Below, piece after piece: positions 8,456-17,189 of a stretch of DNA of 32,116 nt. This DNA is from an uncultured Lachnospiraceae bacterium (lineage in GTDB: Bacteria > Bacillota > Clostridia > Lachnospirales > Lachnospiraceae). The notes below the pieces were generated by a model that saw only the letters and a program-made list of their open reading frames with translations, was not told where the DNA came from and made no database searches. A program made the translations under genes and the position numbers. Position 1 is the first letter of the stretch. Each line of letters begins with the position of its first letter. The stretch lies in NCBI GenBank assembly GCA_944383965.1, contig CALWRQ010000021.1:1-32116 (forward strand), in the 5' to 3' direction.

Positions 8456-9445
8456 ATGAAGAAAGTGACGGTTATCATACCGAACTATAACGGACTGCGT
8501 TTTATGGAGCCCTGCTTTGCCGCACTGGACCGGCAGAGCTATAAGGAATTTGACATTCTCGCGGTGGACAACGGGTCTGAAGACGGCAGCAGGGAATGGC
8601 TGCGGGAACACGGAATTCCCACGATTTTTCTGGATCGCAATACGGGATTTTCCGGAGCGGTGAATGTGGGGATCCGGGCGGCAAAAACGCCTTATGTCAT
8701 TCTGCTCAATAATGATACGGAGCCCTGTCCGGATTATGTGGGGGAACTGGTGCGCTGCATGGACCGTTTTCCGGAGGTTTTTTCCGCCAGCAGCAAAATG
8801 ATCCAGCTTTATCATAAGGAGCTGATGGACGATGCGGGAGACATGTACAGCCTGCTGGGCTGGGCTTATCAGAGGGGAGTAGGCCAGCCGTCTTCCGGCT
8901 ACAGGAAGCCCAGAGAGGTCTTCTCTGCCTGTGCGGGAGCTGCCATTTACCGCCGGGAAATTTTTGAAGAGATCGGTTATTTTGATGAAAGCCATTTTGC
9001 TTACCTGGAAGACATTGACGTAGGATACCGGGCAAGAATCTATGGCTATAAAAATATCTACTGTCCCACTGCCAGGGTATACCATGTGGGCAGCGGAACC
9101 AGCGGGTCCAAATATAATTCGTTCAAGGTGCGTCTGGCAGCCCGCAATAATATCTATCTGAATTACAAAAACATGCCGGCCCCTCAGCTGGTGATCAACA
9201 GCATTCCGCTGGCTCTTGGGACGGCGGTGAAGTACGGATTTTTCAGAAAGCTGGGCTTCGGAAAAGACTATCTGGACGGAGTGAAGGAAGGAATTTCTGC
9301 CAGGAAGACCTGCAGAAAAGTTCCCTATCGCCGGGAGCATCTGAAAAATTACGTGAAGATCCAATGGGATCTGACAGCGGGCACATTCCTTTATGTGTGG
9401 GAATTCGGCCGCCGTCAGCTGAGAAAACTGACAAAAAGTTTATGA
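8456..9445 (+). CDS. GT2 glycosyltransferase, rhamnosyltransferase (WbbL)-like
   Basis: This 329-residue GT2 enzyme begins V-T-V-I-I-P-N-Y-N-G (residues 4-13) and carries L-N-N-D-T-E near 82, the S-A-C-A-G-A-A segment near 160, and Y-L-E-D-I-D-V-G-Y-R near 182-191 with the E-D-x-D acceptor/catalytic motif, followed by a conserved histidine (Y-H-V-G-S). This pattern is that of WbbL/RfbF-type rhamnosyltransferases acting on lipid-linked acceptors. The donor sugar is not proven. It is the last gene before a 95-base gap that holds a promoter. Confidence 0.85.
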   Translation: MKKVTVIIPNYNGLRFMEPCFAALDRQSYKEFDILAVDNGSEDGSREWLREHGIPTIFLDRNTGFSGAVNVGIRAAKTPYVILLNNDTEPCPDYVGELVRCMDRFPEVFSASSKMIQLYHKELMDDAGDMYSLLGWAYQRGVGQPSSGYRKPREVFSACAGAAIYRREIFEEIGYFDESHFAYLEDIDVGYRARIYGYKNIYCPTARVYHVGSGTSGSKYNSFKVRLAARNNIYLNYKNMPAPQLVINSIPLALGTAVKYGFFRKLGFGKDYLDGVKEGISARKTCRKVPYRREHLKNYVKIQWDLTAGTFLYVWEFGRRQLRKLTKSL

Positions 9446-9484
9446 ACCTGTAACAAAAAGCATCGATATTTTAAGAATTTGTTA

Positions 9485-9514
9485 ATGACAGGCGGCTGGC
9501 CTTTCATGTATAAT
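9485..9514 (+). promoter_or_regulatory. Promoter before the sugar-phosphate transferase gene
   Basis: A perfect TATAAT at 9509-9514 lies 18 bases after an ATGACA box at 9485-9490 (or 17 after TGACAG). It sits in the 95-base gap between glycosyltransferase and transferase genes, 26 bases before the start codon. The -10 is strong and the -35 is only moderate. Confidence 0.6.
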
Positions 9515-9540
9515 AAGGAAGATGTTGAGGTGATTAGCAA

Positions 9541-10953
9541 ATGATTAAAGACCATCAGCGGGAATTTAACCGCTTTCAGGTTGTGCTGGATGCACTGGTG
9601 ATCATGATCGCCTACGGGCTGGCATGGCTGTTGATGATAAAAGGTTTTGTTCCCACAAAGGGCGATCCTCTGAGAGCCGAATTTTATCTGATGGCCCTGC
9701 TGATTGTGATCCCGGTATATCTGCTGCTGTATGCGGTATTTCAGCTGTATACGCCCAAACGGGTGCAGGGAAGGCGGCTGGAGTTTGCCAATATCTGCAA
9801 AGCCAATTCCATAGGCCTTCTGATATTTACTTTAGTGCTGTACCTGATCAGCAAAAACCCTTACTGGTATAACTTTTCCAGGCCGATGATCATCTATTTC
9901 TTCGTGATGAATATTGTCCTGGAGACGGTGGAGCGCAATGCCATACGGATGGTGCTTCGCTCCATGAGAGCCAAGGGCTATAATCTGAAGCACATTCTTC
10001 TGGTAGGCTACAGCCGGGCGGCAGAAGGATACATTGATCGGGTAAAGCAGAATCCGGAATGGGGATATCATATTGCCGGAATTCTGGATGATCACAAGGC
10101 TTTGGGAGAAGAATATAAGGGAATCCGTGTTCTGGGAAAGATCAGCGATCTGAAAACCATTCTGGACATGAATGTGCTGGATGAGATTGCGATTACTCTC
10201 AGTATCCGGGAATTCGGAAATCTGGGGGAGATTGTGGCTGCCTGCGAGAAGTCGGGCGTGCATACGAAATTTATTCCGGATTACAATAATATCATTCCTA
10301 CCAGACCTTATATGGAAGACCTGCAGGGGCTGCCGGTGATCCATATCCGCCATGTTCCGCTGACCAATGGACTGAACAAATTCATGAAGCGGACGGTGGA
10401 CCTGTTCGGAGCTGTGGTGGCGATCATCATTTTTTCTCCGGTGATGCTGCTTACGGCCCTGATGATAAAGATTACATCTCCGGGACCGGTTATTTTCTGC
10501 CAGGAGCGGGTAGGACTTCATAACCGTCCGTTCAAAATGTATAAATTCCGTTCCATGGAGGTTCAGGCTCCGACGGAGGAGAAGAGCAAGTGGACGACTC
10601 CTCATGATCCCAGGGTCACGCCGGTAGGCCGTTTCATACGGAAAACCAGTATTGATGAGATGCCTCAGTTCTTCAATGTGCTGAAGGGGGACATGAGCCT
10701 TGTGGGACCCAGGCCGGAACGGCCGTTTTTTGTGGAAAAATTCAAAGAGGAAATTCCCCGCTATATGGTAAAGCATCAGGTGCGTCCGGGACTTACGGGA
10801 TGGGCGCAGATCAACGGTTATCGGGGAGATACCTCGATTACGAAGAGGATCGAATGCGATCTGTACTATATTGAAAACTGGACCCTTGGATTGGATTTCA
10901 AAATACTGTTTCTTACGGTGTTCAAGGGATTTATTAATAAAAACGCCTATTAA
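9541..10953 (+). CDS. Polyprenyl-phosphate sugar-1-phosphate transferase (WcaJ/WbaP family)
   Basis: The 470-residue protein has an N-terminal block of membrane helices (roughly residues 15-130), a CoA-binding-like nucleotide fold in the middle (L-L-V-G-Y-S-R near 153), one further helix near 285-310, and the C-terminal bacterial sugar transferase domain. That domain shows K-F-R-S-M-E, D-E-M-P-Q-F-F-N-V and V-G-P-R-P-E. It starts glycan assembly by moving a hexose-1-phosphate from a UDP-sugar to undecaprenyl phosphate in the membrane. Length and layout match undecaprenyl-phosphate glucose or galactose phosphotransferases. It is followed 28 bases later by the LytR-CpsA-Psr gene, so the initiating and attaching enzymes share a transcript. 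Confidence 0.93.
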   Translation: MIKDHQREFNRFQVVLDALVIMIAYGLAWLLMIKGFVPTKGDPLRAEFYLMALLIVIPVYLLLYAVFQLYTPKRVQGRRLEFANICKANSIGLLIFTLVLYLISKNPYWYNFSRPMIIYFFVMNIVLETVERNAIRMVLRSMRAKGYNLKHILLVGYSRAAEGYIDRVKQNPEWGYHIAGILDDHKALGEEYKGIRVLGKISDLKTILDMNVLDEIAITLSIREFGNLGEIVAACEKSGVHTKFIPDYNNIIPTRPYMEDLQGLPVIHIRHVPLTNGLNKFMKRTVDLFGAVVAIIIFSPVMLLTALMIKITSPGPVIFCQERVGLHNRPFKMYKFRSMEVQAPTEEKSKWTTPHDPRVTPVGRFIRKTSIDEMPQFFNVLKGDMSLVGPRPERPFFVEKFKEEIPRYMVKHQVRPGLTGWAQINGYRGDTSITKRIECDLYYIENWTLGLDFKILFLTVFKGFINKNAY

Positions 10954-10981
10954 CGGACTTGTTTACAGGAAGAGGTAGAAC

Positions 10982-13267
10982 ATGAGTCAAGAATATGAGT
11001 ATCAGGCCGGGCGCTCCAGAGCGCGGCAGAGCAGAAGACGTCCTTCCGTGAAGGATATGGAAACCGGCTATTCGGCTTCAGCAGCGGCCCAGAGCCGTGC
11101 GGCGAGAGAATACGGAGCGAAAAACGGAAGATATATGGATGATAAATCCGCCTATGACCGGGCGTCTGCCGGTTTTCGGATGTCCTCATCCAGAGGGAAT
11201 TCTGCAGACGGAAGGGAAACGAGGTCTTACGCTTCCGATTCTGCAGGGACATCACGCAAGGCAGCTTCCGCGCGCGGAGAGACGGTTTCCAGAGGACAGA
11301 GACGGAAGGCTGTTCAGGAAACAGCCGCAGCTGCCGCCCGTCCTCAGACAGTACGGGCTACGCCGCCGGACGCCGGCAGAAGACACGCGGCGATCGGACG
11401 CACGGCTGAGCAGGAAGGAATTCAGCTCTGGAATGCTCTTGCCAGCAGGGCAAGCGAAGGCTCGGGAACGGACGATACGGCAGAGGAACTGACGGCGTCC
11501 TCTGCGGCTTCTTCCAGAACCCTGTCTTCAGGAGGAAACTCAGGAGGCGGAAACGGCTCCGGCGGAGGAAATGGTTCCGGAGGACGGGGCGGAAACGGCT
11601 CCGGTCGTGACGGAGGTTCCGGATCCGACCGAAAACGGGGAGGAAAACAGCCCAAAAAAGCAATGACACCGGAAGCGAAACGGCGCAGAAGAATCATTAC
11701 ATTTATTGTTGCGGAGTGTTTTGCCCTGTTATTCATATTCTCTTATGCCTTTGTAGCCAGAAAGTGGTCTCTGGTCCAGAGAGATGCGACGTTCAGCGCT
11801 TCGGAAGTAAAGAATGAGGAGCTGGCGGACGAGACTCTGGAAAAGATGGAAGGATACTGGACAGTAGCCGTATTCGGTGTGGACAGCAGAGGAAACAACA
11901 CGGGAAAAGGCGCCAATGCGGATGTGAATATGCTGTTCAATGTGAACAGGGATACGGGAGAGATCCGGATCGTATCCGTGTTCCGTGATACTTATCTGAA
12001 CACAGACGATCATGGTACCTACAGCAAGCTCAATCAGGCATATTTTGTAGGAGGTCCCAGCCAGGCGGTAAAGACGCTGAATAAGAATCTGGATCTGGAT
12101 ATCAAGGATTATGTGACCTTTAACTGGAAGGCAGTGGCGGAAGCCATCAATATTCTGGGAGGAATCGATATGGAGATCAGCAAGGCGGAGTTCTCCTATA
12201 TCAATTCTTTCATTACGGAGACTCAGAAGGTAACGGGAATTCCCACCACTCAGCTGAAGAGTCCCGGAATGAACCATCTGGACGGTGTTCAGGCGGTAGC
12301 TTACGGGCGGCTGCGCTTGATGGATACGGATTTTGCGAGAACAGAACGCCAGCGCAAGGTAATAGAAGCGGCCTTTGAAAAAGCCAAGACGGCGGATTTC
12401 TCCGTACTTAATAATGTGATTGTAACCGTAGCTCCTCTCGTATCTACCAATATTGATACTATGGATGTGGTGGAGATGGCCCAGAACATCAGCAAGTATC
12501 ACATTGGAGAAACGGGCGGATTCCCCTTTGCCCGGGGAGATGCGGATATGGGAAGAAAAGGAGCCTGTGTGGTTCCCACCACTCTGGAGAGCAACGTAAA
12601 AGAGCTGCACAAGTTCCTGTTTGACGATGAAGACTATACACCTACCGCGCAGGTGAAGCAGATCAGCGACAAGATCATCGCGGATACAGGGCTGAGCAAG
12701 GAAGGACAGTTCGTATATCACGCAGATACCAGCGGAGGGGCTGCTTATAAGCCCACCACCAAGGCTCCGGAAACAGAAACAACGACGGAAGAGGTGGAGA
12801 CGGACGAGAACGGCAATCCGATCGAGACCACGGAGGCAGAGACGGATGAGGACGGCAATCCCATTGAGTCTTCTTCGGTGACGGGTGAGACGGACGAATT
12901 TGGTATGCTCATTCCTTCGGAGAGTAAAAACGATCAGGAGAGCAGCACTGCTTCCAGGCCCGGTGAGACGGGAGAAAGCCACACAAGACCCAGCAGACCG
13001 GTCCATGAGGATGAAAGCACAACGGCGGACAGCACAGGCTCGACCCATACCCGGCCTTCTTCTTCCGCAGCGGAAACGGAGGAGAGTACCAGAGCTCCTC
13101 TGATCACCCCGACAAAGCCGGATGAAACAACGATCGACTGGAACGGTCCCGGCGGGGAACTGCAGGGAGGCGGACCGTCCTCTTCAGGAGACGGTGTGAT
13201 CCTTCCTCCGACTACGGCAGCAGAAGAGCCAACCTCGGCTCAGGGGCCCATTGCGCCGCTGCAGTAG
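10982..13267 (+). CDS. LytR-CpsA-Psr (LCP) glycopolymer ligase with long disordered tails
   Basis: The 761-residue protein has an unusually long basic, low-complexity cytoplasmic N-terminus (about residues 1-237, rich in S, A, R, then Gly/Asn/Ser repeats around 180-215 and a K/R cluster). A single membrane helix spans about 239-260. The extracellular LCP domain covers about 295-545 and has V-F-G-V-D-S-R, V-F-R-D-T-Y, G-G-I-D-M-E and the R-L-R...D-F-A-R-T-E-R-Q-R block. A Thr/Ser/Glu/Pro-rich tail runs from about 590 to the end. LCP enzymes transfer lipid-linked glycopolymers to peptidoglycan on the outer face of the membrane. Typical members have about 300-450 residues, so the two tails are the oddity. 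Its place after the initiating transferase suggests it anchors the polymer made by this locus. Confidence 0.93.
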   Translation: MSQEYEYQAGRSRARQSRRRPSVKDMETGYSASAAAQSRAAREYGAKNGRYMDDKSAYDRASAGFRMSSSRGNSADGRETRSYASDSAGTSRKAASARGETVSRGQRRKAVQETAAAAARPQTVRATPPDAGRRHAAIGRTAEQEGIQLWNALASRASEGSGTDDTAEELTASSAASSRTLSSGGNSGGGNGSGGGNGSGGRGGNGSGRDGGSGSDRKRGGKQPKKAMTPEAKRRRRIITFIVAECFALLFIFSYAFVARKWSLVQRDATFSASEVKNEELADETLEKMEGYWTVAVFGVDSRGNNTGKGANADVNMLFNVNRDTGEIRIVSVFRDTYLNTDDHGTYSKLNQAYFVGGPSQAVKTLNKNLDLDIKDYVTFNWKAVAEAINILGGIDMEISKAEFSYINSFITETQKVTGIPTTQLKSPGMNHLDGVQAVAYGRLRLMDTDFARTERQRKVIEAAFEKAKTADFSVLNNVIVTVAPLVSTNIDTMDVVEMAQNISKYHIGETGGFPFARGDADMGRKGACVVPTTLESNVKELHKFLFDDEDYTPTAQVKQISDKIIADTGLSKEGQFVYHADTSGGAAYKPTTKAPETETTTEEVETDENGNPIETTEAETDEDGNPIESSSVTGETDEFGMLIPSESKNDQESSTASRPGETGESHTRPSRPVHEDESTTADSTGSTHTRPSSSAAETEESTRAPLITPTKPDETTIDWNGPGGELQGGGPSSSGDGVILPPTTAAEEPTSAQGPIAPLQ
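12797..12913 (+). repeat. Short in-frame repeats in the LCP tail
   Basis: The decapeptide E-T-D-E-(N/D)-G-N-P-I-E is encoded at 12797-12826 and again at 12839-12868, and a degenerate third copy (E-T-D-E-F-G-M-L-I) is at 12887-12913. The unit lies in the acidic, Thr-rich extracellular tail. It probably grew by local duplication and could vary in copy number between strains. Confidence 0.75.
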
Positions 13268-13300
13268 AAACAGACGGAAACGAGATTCTGAAAAAAGGGA

Positions 13301-13329
13301 TTGACAATCCGGTAATATTGCGGTAAAAT
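13301..13329 (+). promoter_or_regulatory. Promoter of the leucine operon
   Basis: A consensus TTGACA at 13301-13306 and TAAAAT at 13324-13329 are separated by 17 bases, placing the transcription start near 13336, just before the T-box leader. No strong terminator is seen between the LCP stop at 13267 and this promoter. Confidence 0.85.
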
Positions 13330-13360
13330 TTCAAAAAATTCAATTGAAAAATTCATAATT

Positions 13361-13658
13361 GCGTTGAAGGGGAAAAAGCAGGTTCCACAGCGTACTTCAG
13401 AGAGCTGCCGGTTGGTGTGAGGCAGCGGCGCGGAACAGGTATACTGGCCCCTGAGCACTCGGCTGAACGCCAGCTCCTTGCAGGAGAGCGCTATTAGGCT
13501 GGAGCGGAATCCCACCGTTATCCGGGACGCGGTTCGTAGCAATACCGACCGTACAGAGAGGCTGTTAAAACAGCAATGAGAGTGGTACCGCGGAGGCACA
13601 GAAGAAGCAGGCTTCCGTCTCTCAGGGGATCTGAACCCTGAGAGACGGGAGCTTTTTT
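13361..13658 (+). promoter_or_regulatory. T-box riboswitch leader, leucine (CUG) type
   Basis: The leader has all main T-box elements in order. Stem I has base pairs AGGGG (13368-13372) with CCCCT (13448-13452) and a second arm GTTCC/GGAAC. A distal AG-bulge and loop with the GAGAGCTGCCGG...GAGGCAG pattern is at about 13400-13428. The conserved antiterminator bulge (T-box) AGTGGTACCGCGGA lies at 13581-13594, and a terminator hairpin follows. On the 3' side of the specifier loop, directly before the closing stem, the triplet is CTG (13444-13446) followed by G, so uncharged tRNA-Leu with anticodon CAG is the predicted ligand. Uncharged tRNA would stabilise the antiterminator and let leuACDB be transcribed. 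Confidence 0.95.
13615..13658 (+). terminator. T-box regulated intrinsic terminator
   Basis: A strong hairpin pairs CCGTCTCTCAGGG (13615-13627) with CCCTGAGAGACGG (13636-13648) and is followed by six T at 13653-13658. This is the expression platform that competes with the antiterminator. Confidence 0.93.
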
Positions 13659-13711
13659 GGTTCTTGGGGACAGTCCTGAACGAATAAAATCATGCAGGGA
13701 GGAAATGTATA

Positions 13712-15367
13712 ATGATGGATGTAAGCAAATATCAGATCGGATATTATAATCCGCCGAAAACGGAATACCGCTGGGTTAAGAAGGACCATATCGAAAAAGC
13801 GCCGGCATGGTGCAGCGTAGATCTCCGGGACGGAAACCAGAGTCTGGTGGTTCCCATGAGTCTGGATGAAAAACTGGAATTTTTCAAGCTGCTGGTAAAG
13901 ATCGGATTTAAGGAGATTGAAGTGGGATTTCCCGCTGCCAGCGAGACAGAATATGAATTTCTCCGCACACTGATTGAAAAGGACATGATTCCTGAGGATG
14001 TGACCGTACAGGTACTGACTCAGTGCCGTGACCATATCATCCGCAAAACCTTTGAGGCGGTACAGGGGGCTCCCAGTGCTGTGATCCATTTCTATAATTC
14101 CACCAGCGTGGCCCAGAGGGAGCAGGTGTTTAAAAAGAGCAGGGATGAGATCAAAAAGATCGCTACAGACGGAGCCAAGCTGGTTAAGCAGCTGGCAGCG
14201 GAGTATCCCGGAAACTTCCGGTTTGAGTACAGCCCGGAGAGCTTTACGGGAACGGAACCGGAATATGCTCTTGAGGTCTGCAACGCCGTTCTGGATATCA
14301 TGGAACCTACCCCGGAAAAGCCGATGATCATCAATCTTCCTGTAACGGTTTCCATGAGCATGAGTCATATTTACGCAAATCAGATCGAATATATGAGCGA
14401 CAATCTGAAATACAGAGACTGTGTGATCTTAAGTGTTCATCCTCATAATGACAGGGGCTGCGGCGTGGCGGACACGGAACTGGCTTTACTGGCCGGAGCA
14501 GACCGGGTAGAGGGCACGCTGTTCGGAAACGGAGAGAGAACGGGAAATGTGGATCTGATCACACTGGCCTTGAATCTGTATACCCATGGTGTGGATCCCA
14601 AGCTGGATTTCAGCGACATGCCTTCCATCGTGGACCTTTATGAACGGGTGACCAGGATGCATGTTTATGAGAGAACCCCCTATGCAGGTCAGCTGGTATT
14701 TGCAGCTTTCAGCGGAAGTCATCAGGATGCCATTGCCAAGGGGATGATCTGGAGGAAGGAGCACGGCCTTCATCAGTGGAATGTACCGTATATTCCCATT
14801 GATCCTACCGATATCGGCCGCACCTATGATGCAGATGTGATCCGCATCAACAGTCAGAGCGGAAAGGGAGGAATCGGCTTCCTTCTGGAGCAGAAATTCG
14901 GATTTGTACTGCCGCCGAAGATGCGCGAGCATTTCGGATATGCGGTCAAGGCAGTTTCCGATCATGCGCATAAGGAACTTCAGCCTATGGAGGTGCTGGA
15001 TGTATTCCGTACCACCTATTTAAACAAGACGGCTCCCATAGAAGTCAAGAACATGCACTTTGTGCAGACGGACGGCATTGCGGTCACTGTGACGGTTCAG
15101 ACGGCAGACGGAGCGCAGATGGAAGTATCCGCCCGGGGCAACGGACGTCTGGATGCGGTGTGCAATGCAGTCCGTATCGCTACGGGAGAAGAGTTTACCA
15201 TTATGAATTACTCTGAGCACAGCCTGGAACATGGCTCTACCAGTGAAGCGGCAGCCTACGTGGGACTGCAGTGGGGAGACGGAACGGTGACCTGGGGCGC
15301 AGGTACCGATACGGATATTATCCGGGCCGGCATCAAGGCTATGATCAGCGCTGTGAACAACAAATAA
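13712..15367 (+). CDS. leuA: 2-isopropylmalate synthase, LeuA type 2
   Basis: The enzyme condenses acetyl-CoA with 2-oxoisovalerate, the first step of leucine synthesis. The 551-residue length and opening (residues 33-45 with V-D-L-R-D-G-N-Q) match the longer yeast/actinobacterial-type LeuA. The DRDG-like metal motif and the H-P-H-N-D-R-G motif near residue 243 mark the TIM barrel active site, and the C-terminal part after about 410 has the regulatory LeuA dimer domain that binds leucine for feedback inhibition. The ATG at 13712 is set by a GGGAGGAA site at 13696; an ATG directly after it could also serve. Being first after the T-box, the gene is under tRNA-Leu control at RNA level and probably leucine control at protein level. 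Confidence 0.96.
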   Translation: MMDVSKYQIGYYNPPKTEYRWVKKDHIEKAPAWCSVDLRDGNQSLVVPMSLDEKLEFFKLLVKIGFKEIEVGFPAASETEYEFLRTLIEKDMIPEDVTVQVLTQCRDHIIRKTFEAVQGAPSAVIHFYNSTSVAQREQVFKKSRDEIKKIATDGAKLVKQLAAEYPGNFRFEYSPESFTGTEPEYALEVCNAVLDIMEPTPEKPMIINLPVTVSMSMSHIYANQIEYMSDNLKYRDCVILSVHPHNDRGCGVADTELALLAGADRVEGTLFGNGERTGNVDLITLALNLYTHGVDPKLDFSDMPSIVDLYERVTRMHVYERTPYAGQLVFAAFSGSHQDAIAKGMIWRKEHGLHQWNVPYIPIDPTDIGRTYDADVIRINSQSGKGGIGFLLEQKFGFVLPPKMREHFGYAVKAVSDHAHKELQPMEVLDVFRTTYLNKTAPIEVKNMHFVQTDGIAVTVTVQTADGAQMEVSARGNGRLDAVCNAVRIATGEEFTIMNYSEHSLEHGSTSEAAAYVGLQWGDGTVTWGAGTDTDIIRAGIKAMISAVNNK

Positions 15368-15387
15368 ACAAGAGGGGATGAAGAATT

Positions 15388-16647
15388 ATGGGAATGACGA
15401 TGACACAGAAAATTCTGGCTGCCCATGCAGGGCTGGAAAAGGTAGAGGCAGGGCAGCTGATCAACGCCCGCCTGGATGAGGTCCTGGGCAATGATATTAC
15501 AACTCCTGTAGCAATCAATGAATTTAAGAAGGCAGGCTTTGACCGTGTTTTTGACAATACCAGGATCAACATTGTGCTGGATCATTTTGTGCCGAACAAG
15601 GATATCAAGGCGGCTCAGCAGTCCAAGCAGTGCCGTGACTTTGCGAATCAATACGGAATTGTCAATTTCTTCGATGTGGGGGAGATGGGAATCGAGCATG
15701 CCCTTCTTCCTGAGAAAGGAATCGTTACTGCAGGGGACTGCATCATCGGTGCGGACAGTCACACCTGTACCTACGGAGCAGTAGGCGCATTCTCCACCGG
15801 TGTGGGAAGCACGGATATGGCGGCTGGAATGGCTACCGGCCAGTGCTGGTTCAAGGTGCCGGCAGCGATCCGCATTGTACTTACCGGAAAACTTCAGCCC
15901 ATGGTCAGCGGAAAGGACCTGATCCTTCACATCATCGGAAAGATCGGCGTGGACGGAGCCCTTTACAAGAGCATGGAATTTTCCGGACCGGGTGTGGCTT
16001 CTCTTTCCATGGACGACCGGCTGAGCGTGTGCAATATGGCGATTGAGGCAGGAGCGAAAAACGGGATCTTCCCGGTGGATGAAACAACGGTAGCCTATCT
16101 GACCGGAAGAAGCCAGAGACCGTGGACGGTTTATGAGGCGGATGAGGATGCAGTATATGATCAGACCATCCAGATTAATCTGGACGAGCTGGAGCCTACA
16201 GTTTCCTGGCCCCATCTTCCGGAAAATACAAAACCTGCCTCTGCAGGCGCTGATGTGAAGATCGATCAGGTGGTGATCGGAAGCTGTACCAACGGCCGCC
16301 TGGAGGATATGGAAGCCGCCTGGAAGATCCTGAAGGGAAAACATATTGCGAAAGGCGTACGGGCAATCATTATTCCTGCGACCATGGCCATTTACAGAGA
16401 GTGCCTGGTAAGGGGCTGGACCACAGATCTGGTGGATGCGGGCTGTGTGGTATCCACTCCCACCTGCGGTCCCTGTCTGGGAGGCTATATGGGCATTCTG
16501 GCAGAAGGGGAGCGGTGTATTTCCACCACTAACCGGAACTTTGTAGGACGTATGGGACATGTGAAGAGCGAGGTATATCTGGCCAGCCCGGCAACAGCGG
16601 CAGCCAGTGCCCTTACAGGCTATATCACAGATCCGAGAACGATCTGA
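15388..16647 (+). CDS. leuC: 3-isopropylmalate dehydratase large subunit
   Basis: This 419-residue aconitase-family protein carries the 4Fe-4S ligands in G-S-C-T-N-G-R (near residue 295) and T-C-G-P-C-L-G-G (near residue 362), plus the G-A-D-S-H-T-C segment near residue 120. It matches the shorter, homoaconitase-like LeuC of Clostridia and archaea (about 420 residues, against about 470 in enterobacteria). With LeuD it isomerises 2-isopropylmalate to 3-isopropylmalate. It starts 20 bases after leuA with an AGAGGGG site. ATG codons at 15394 and 15400 are possible alternative starts. Confidence 0.96.
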   Translation: MGMTMTQKILAAHAGLEKVEAGQLINARLDEVLGNDITTPVAINEFKKAGFDRVFDNTRINIVLDHFVPNKDIKAAQQSKQCRDFANQYGIVNFFDVGEMGIEHALLPEKGIVTAGDCIIGADSHTCTYGAVGAFSTGVGSTDMAAGMATGQCWFKVPAAIRIVLTGKLQPMVSGKDLILHIIGKIGVDGALYKSMEFSGPGVASLSMDDRLSVCNMAIEAGAKNGIFPVDETTVAYLTGRSQRPWTVYEADEDAVYDQTIQINLDELEPTVSWPHLPENTKPASAGADVKIDQVVIGSCTNGRLEDMEAAWKILKGKHIAKGVRAIIIPATMAIYRECLVRGWTTDLVDAGCVVSTPTCGPCLGGYMGILAEGERCISTTNRNFVGRMGHVKSEVYLASPATAAASALTGYITDPRTI

Positions 16648-16686
16648 GTCATTGGCAGGACAGAGCAGAGAAAGGGAGGAATCATC

Positions 16687-17169
16687 ATGGAAGCAACAGG
16701 ATTTGTACATAAATACCCGGATAATGTGGACACGGATGTGATCATTCCGGCACGCTACTTAAATACCCCCAATGCAGAGGAGCTGGCAGCCCACTGCATG
16801 GAAGATATCGATCCGGAATTCGTTCATAATGTAAAGAAAGGGGATATCATGGTGGGCGGAGCCAATTTCGGCTGCGGCTCCAGCAGAGAACATGCCCCGC
16901 TGGCGATCAAGACAGCCGGAATCTCCTGCGTGATCGCCGCAACTTTTGCGCGGATCTTTTACCGCAACTCCATCAATATCGGCCTCCCCATTCTGGAGTG
17001 CCCGGCAGCCAGCGCGGCAATCCAGGCGGGTGATGAAGTAAAGGTGGATTTTGATACCGGCGTGATTACGGATATTACTACCGGAGAGACCTTCCAGGCA
17101 CAGCCGTTCCCGCCATTTATTCAGAATATTATCCGTGACGGCGGACTGATGAACAGCATAAAGAAATAA
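16687..17169 (+). CDS. leuD: 3-isopropylmalate dehydratase small subunit
   Basis: The 160-residue protein is the swivel domain partner of LeuC. It has the [11 protein letters not shown] segment near residue 17 and the substrate-binding loop F-G-C-G-S-S-R-E-H near residue 61, as in LeuD of the short type. An AGGGAGG site precedes the ATG. It lies 39 bases after leuC and 20 before leuB, with no terminator between. Confidence 0.96.
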   Translation: MEATGFVHKYPDNVDTDVIIPARYLNTPNAEELAAHCMEDIDPEFVHNVKKGDIMVGGANFGCGSSREHAPLAIKTAGISCVIAATFARIFYRNSINIGLPILECPAASAAIQAGDEVKVDFDTGVITDITTGETFQAQPFPPFIQNIIRDGGLMNSIKK

Positions 17170-17189
17170 GGGATGAGGAGGAGAGCGCA

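Noticed and set aside
11530-11650. Gly/Asn/Ser-rich block in the LCP gene as a separate repeat element or CRISPR-like array
   Set aside because: The repeats are in frame with the coding sequence, irregular and explain themselves as low-complexity protein.
15256-16710. Long minus-strand open frame opposite leuC
   Set aside because: It is a shadow of leuC, with low-complexity Cys/His/Ser-rich composition and no domain.
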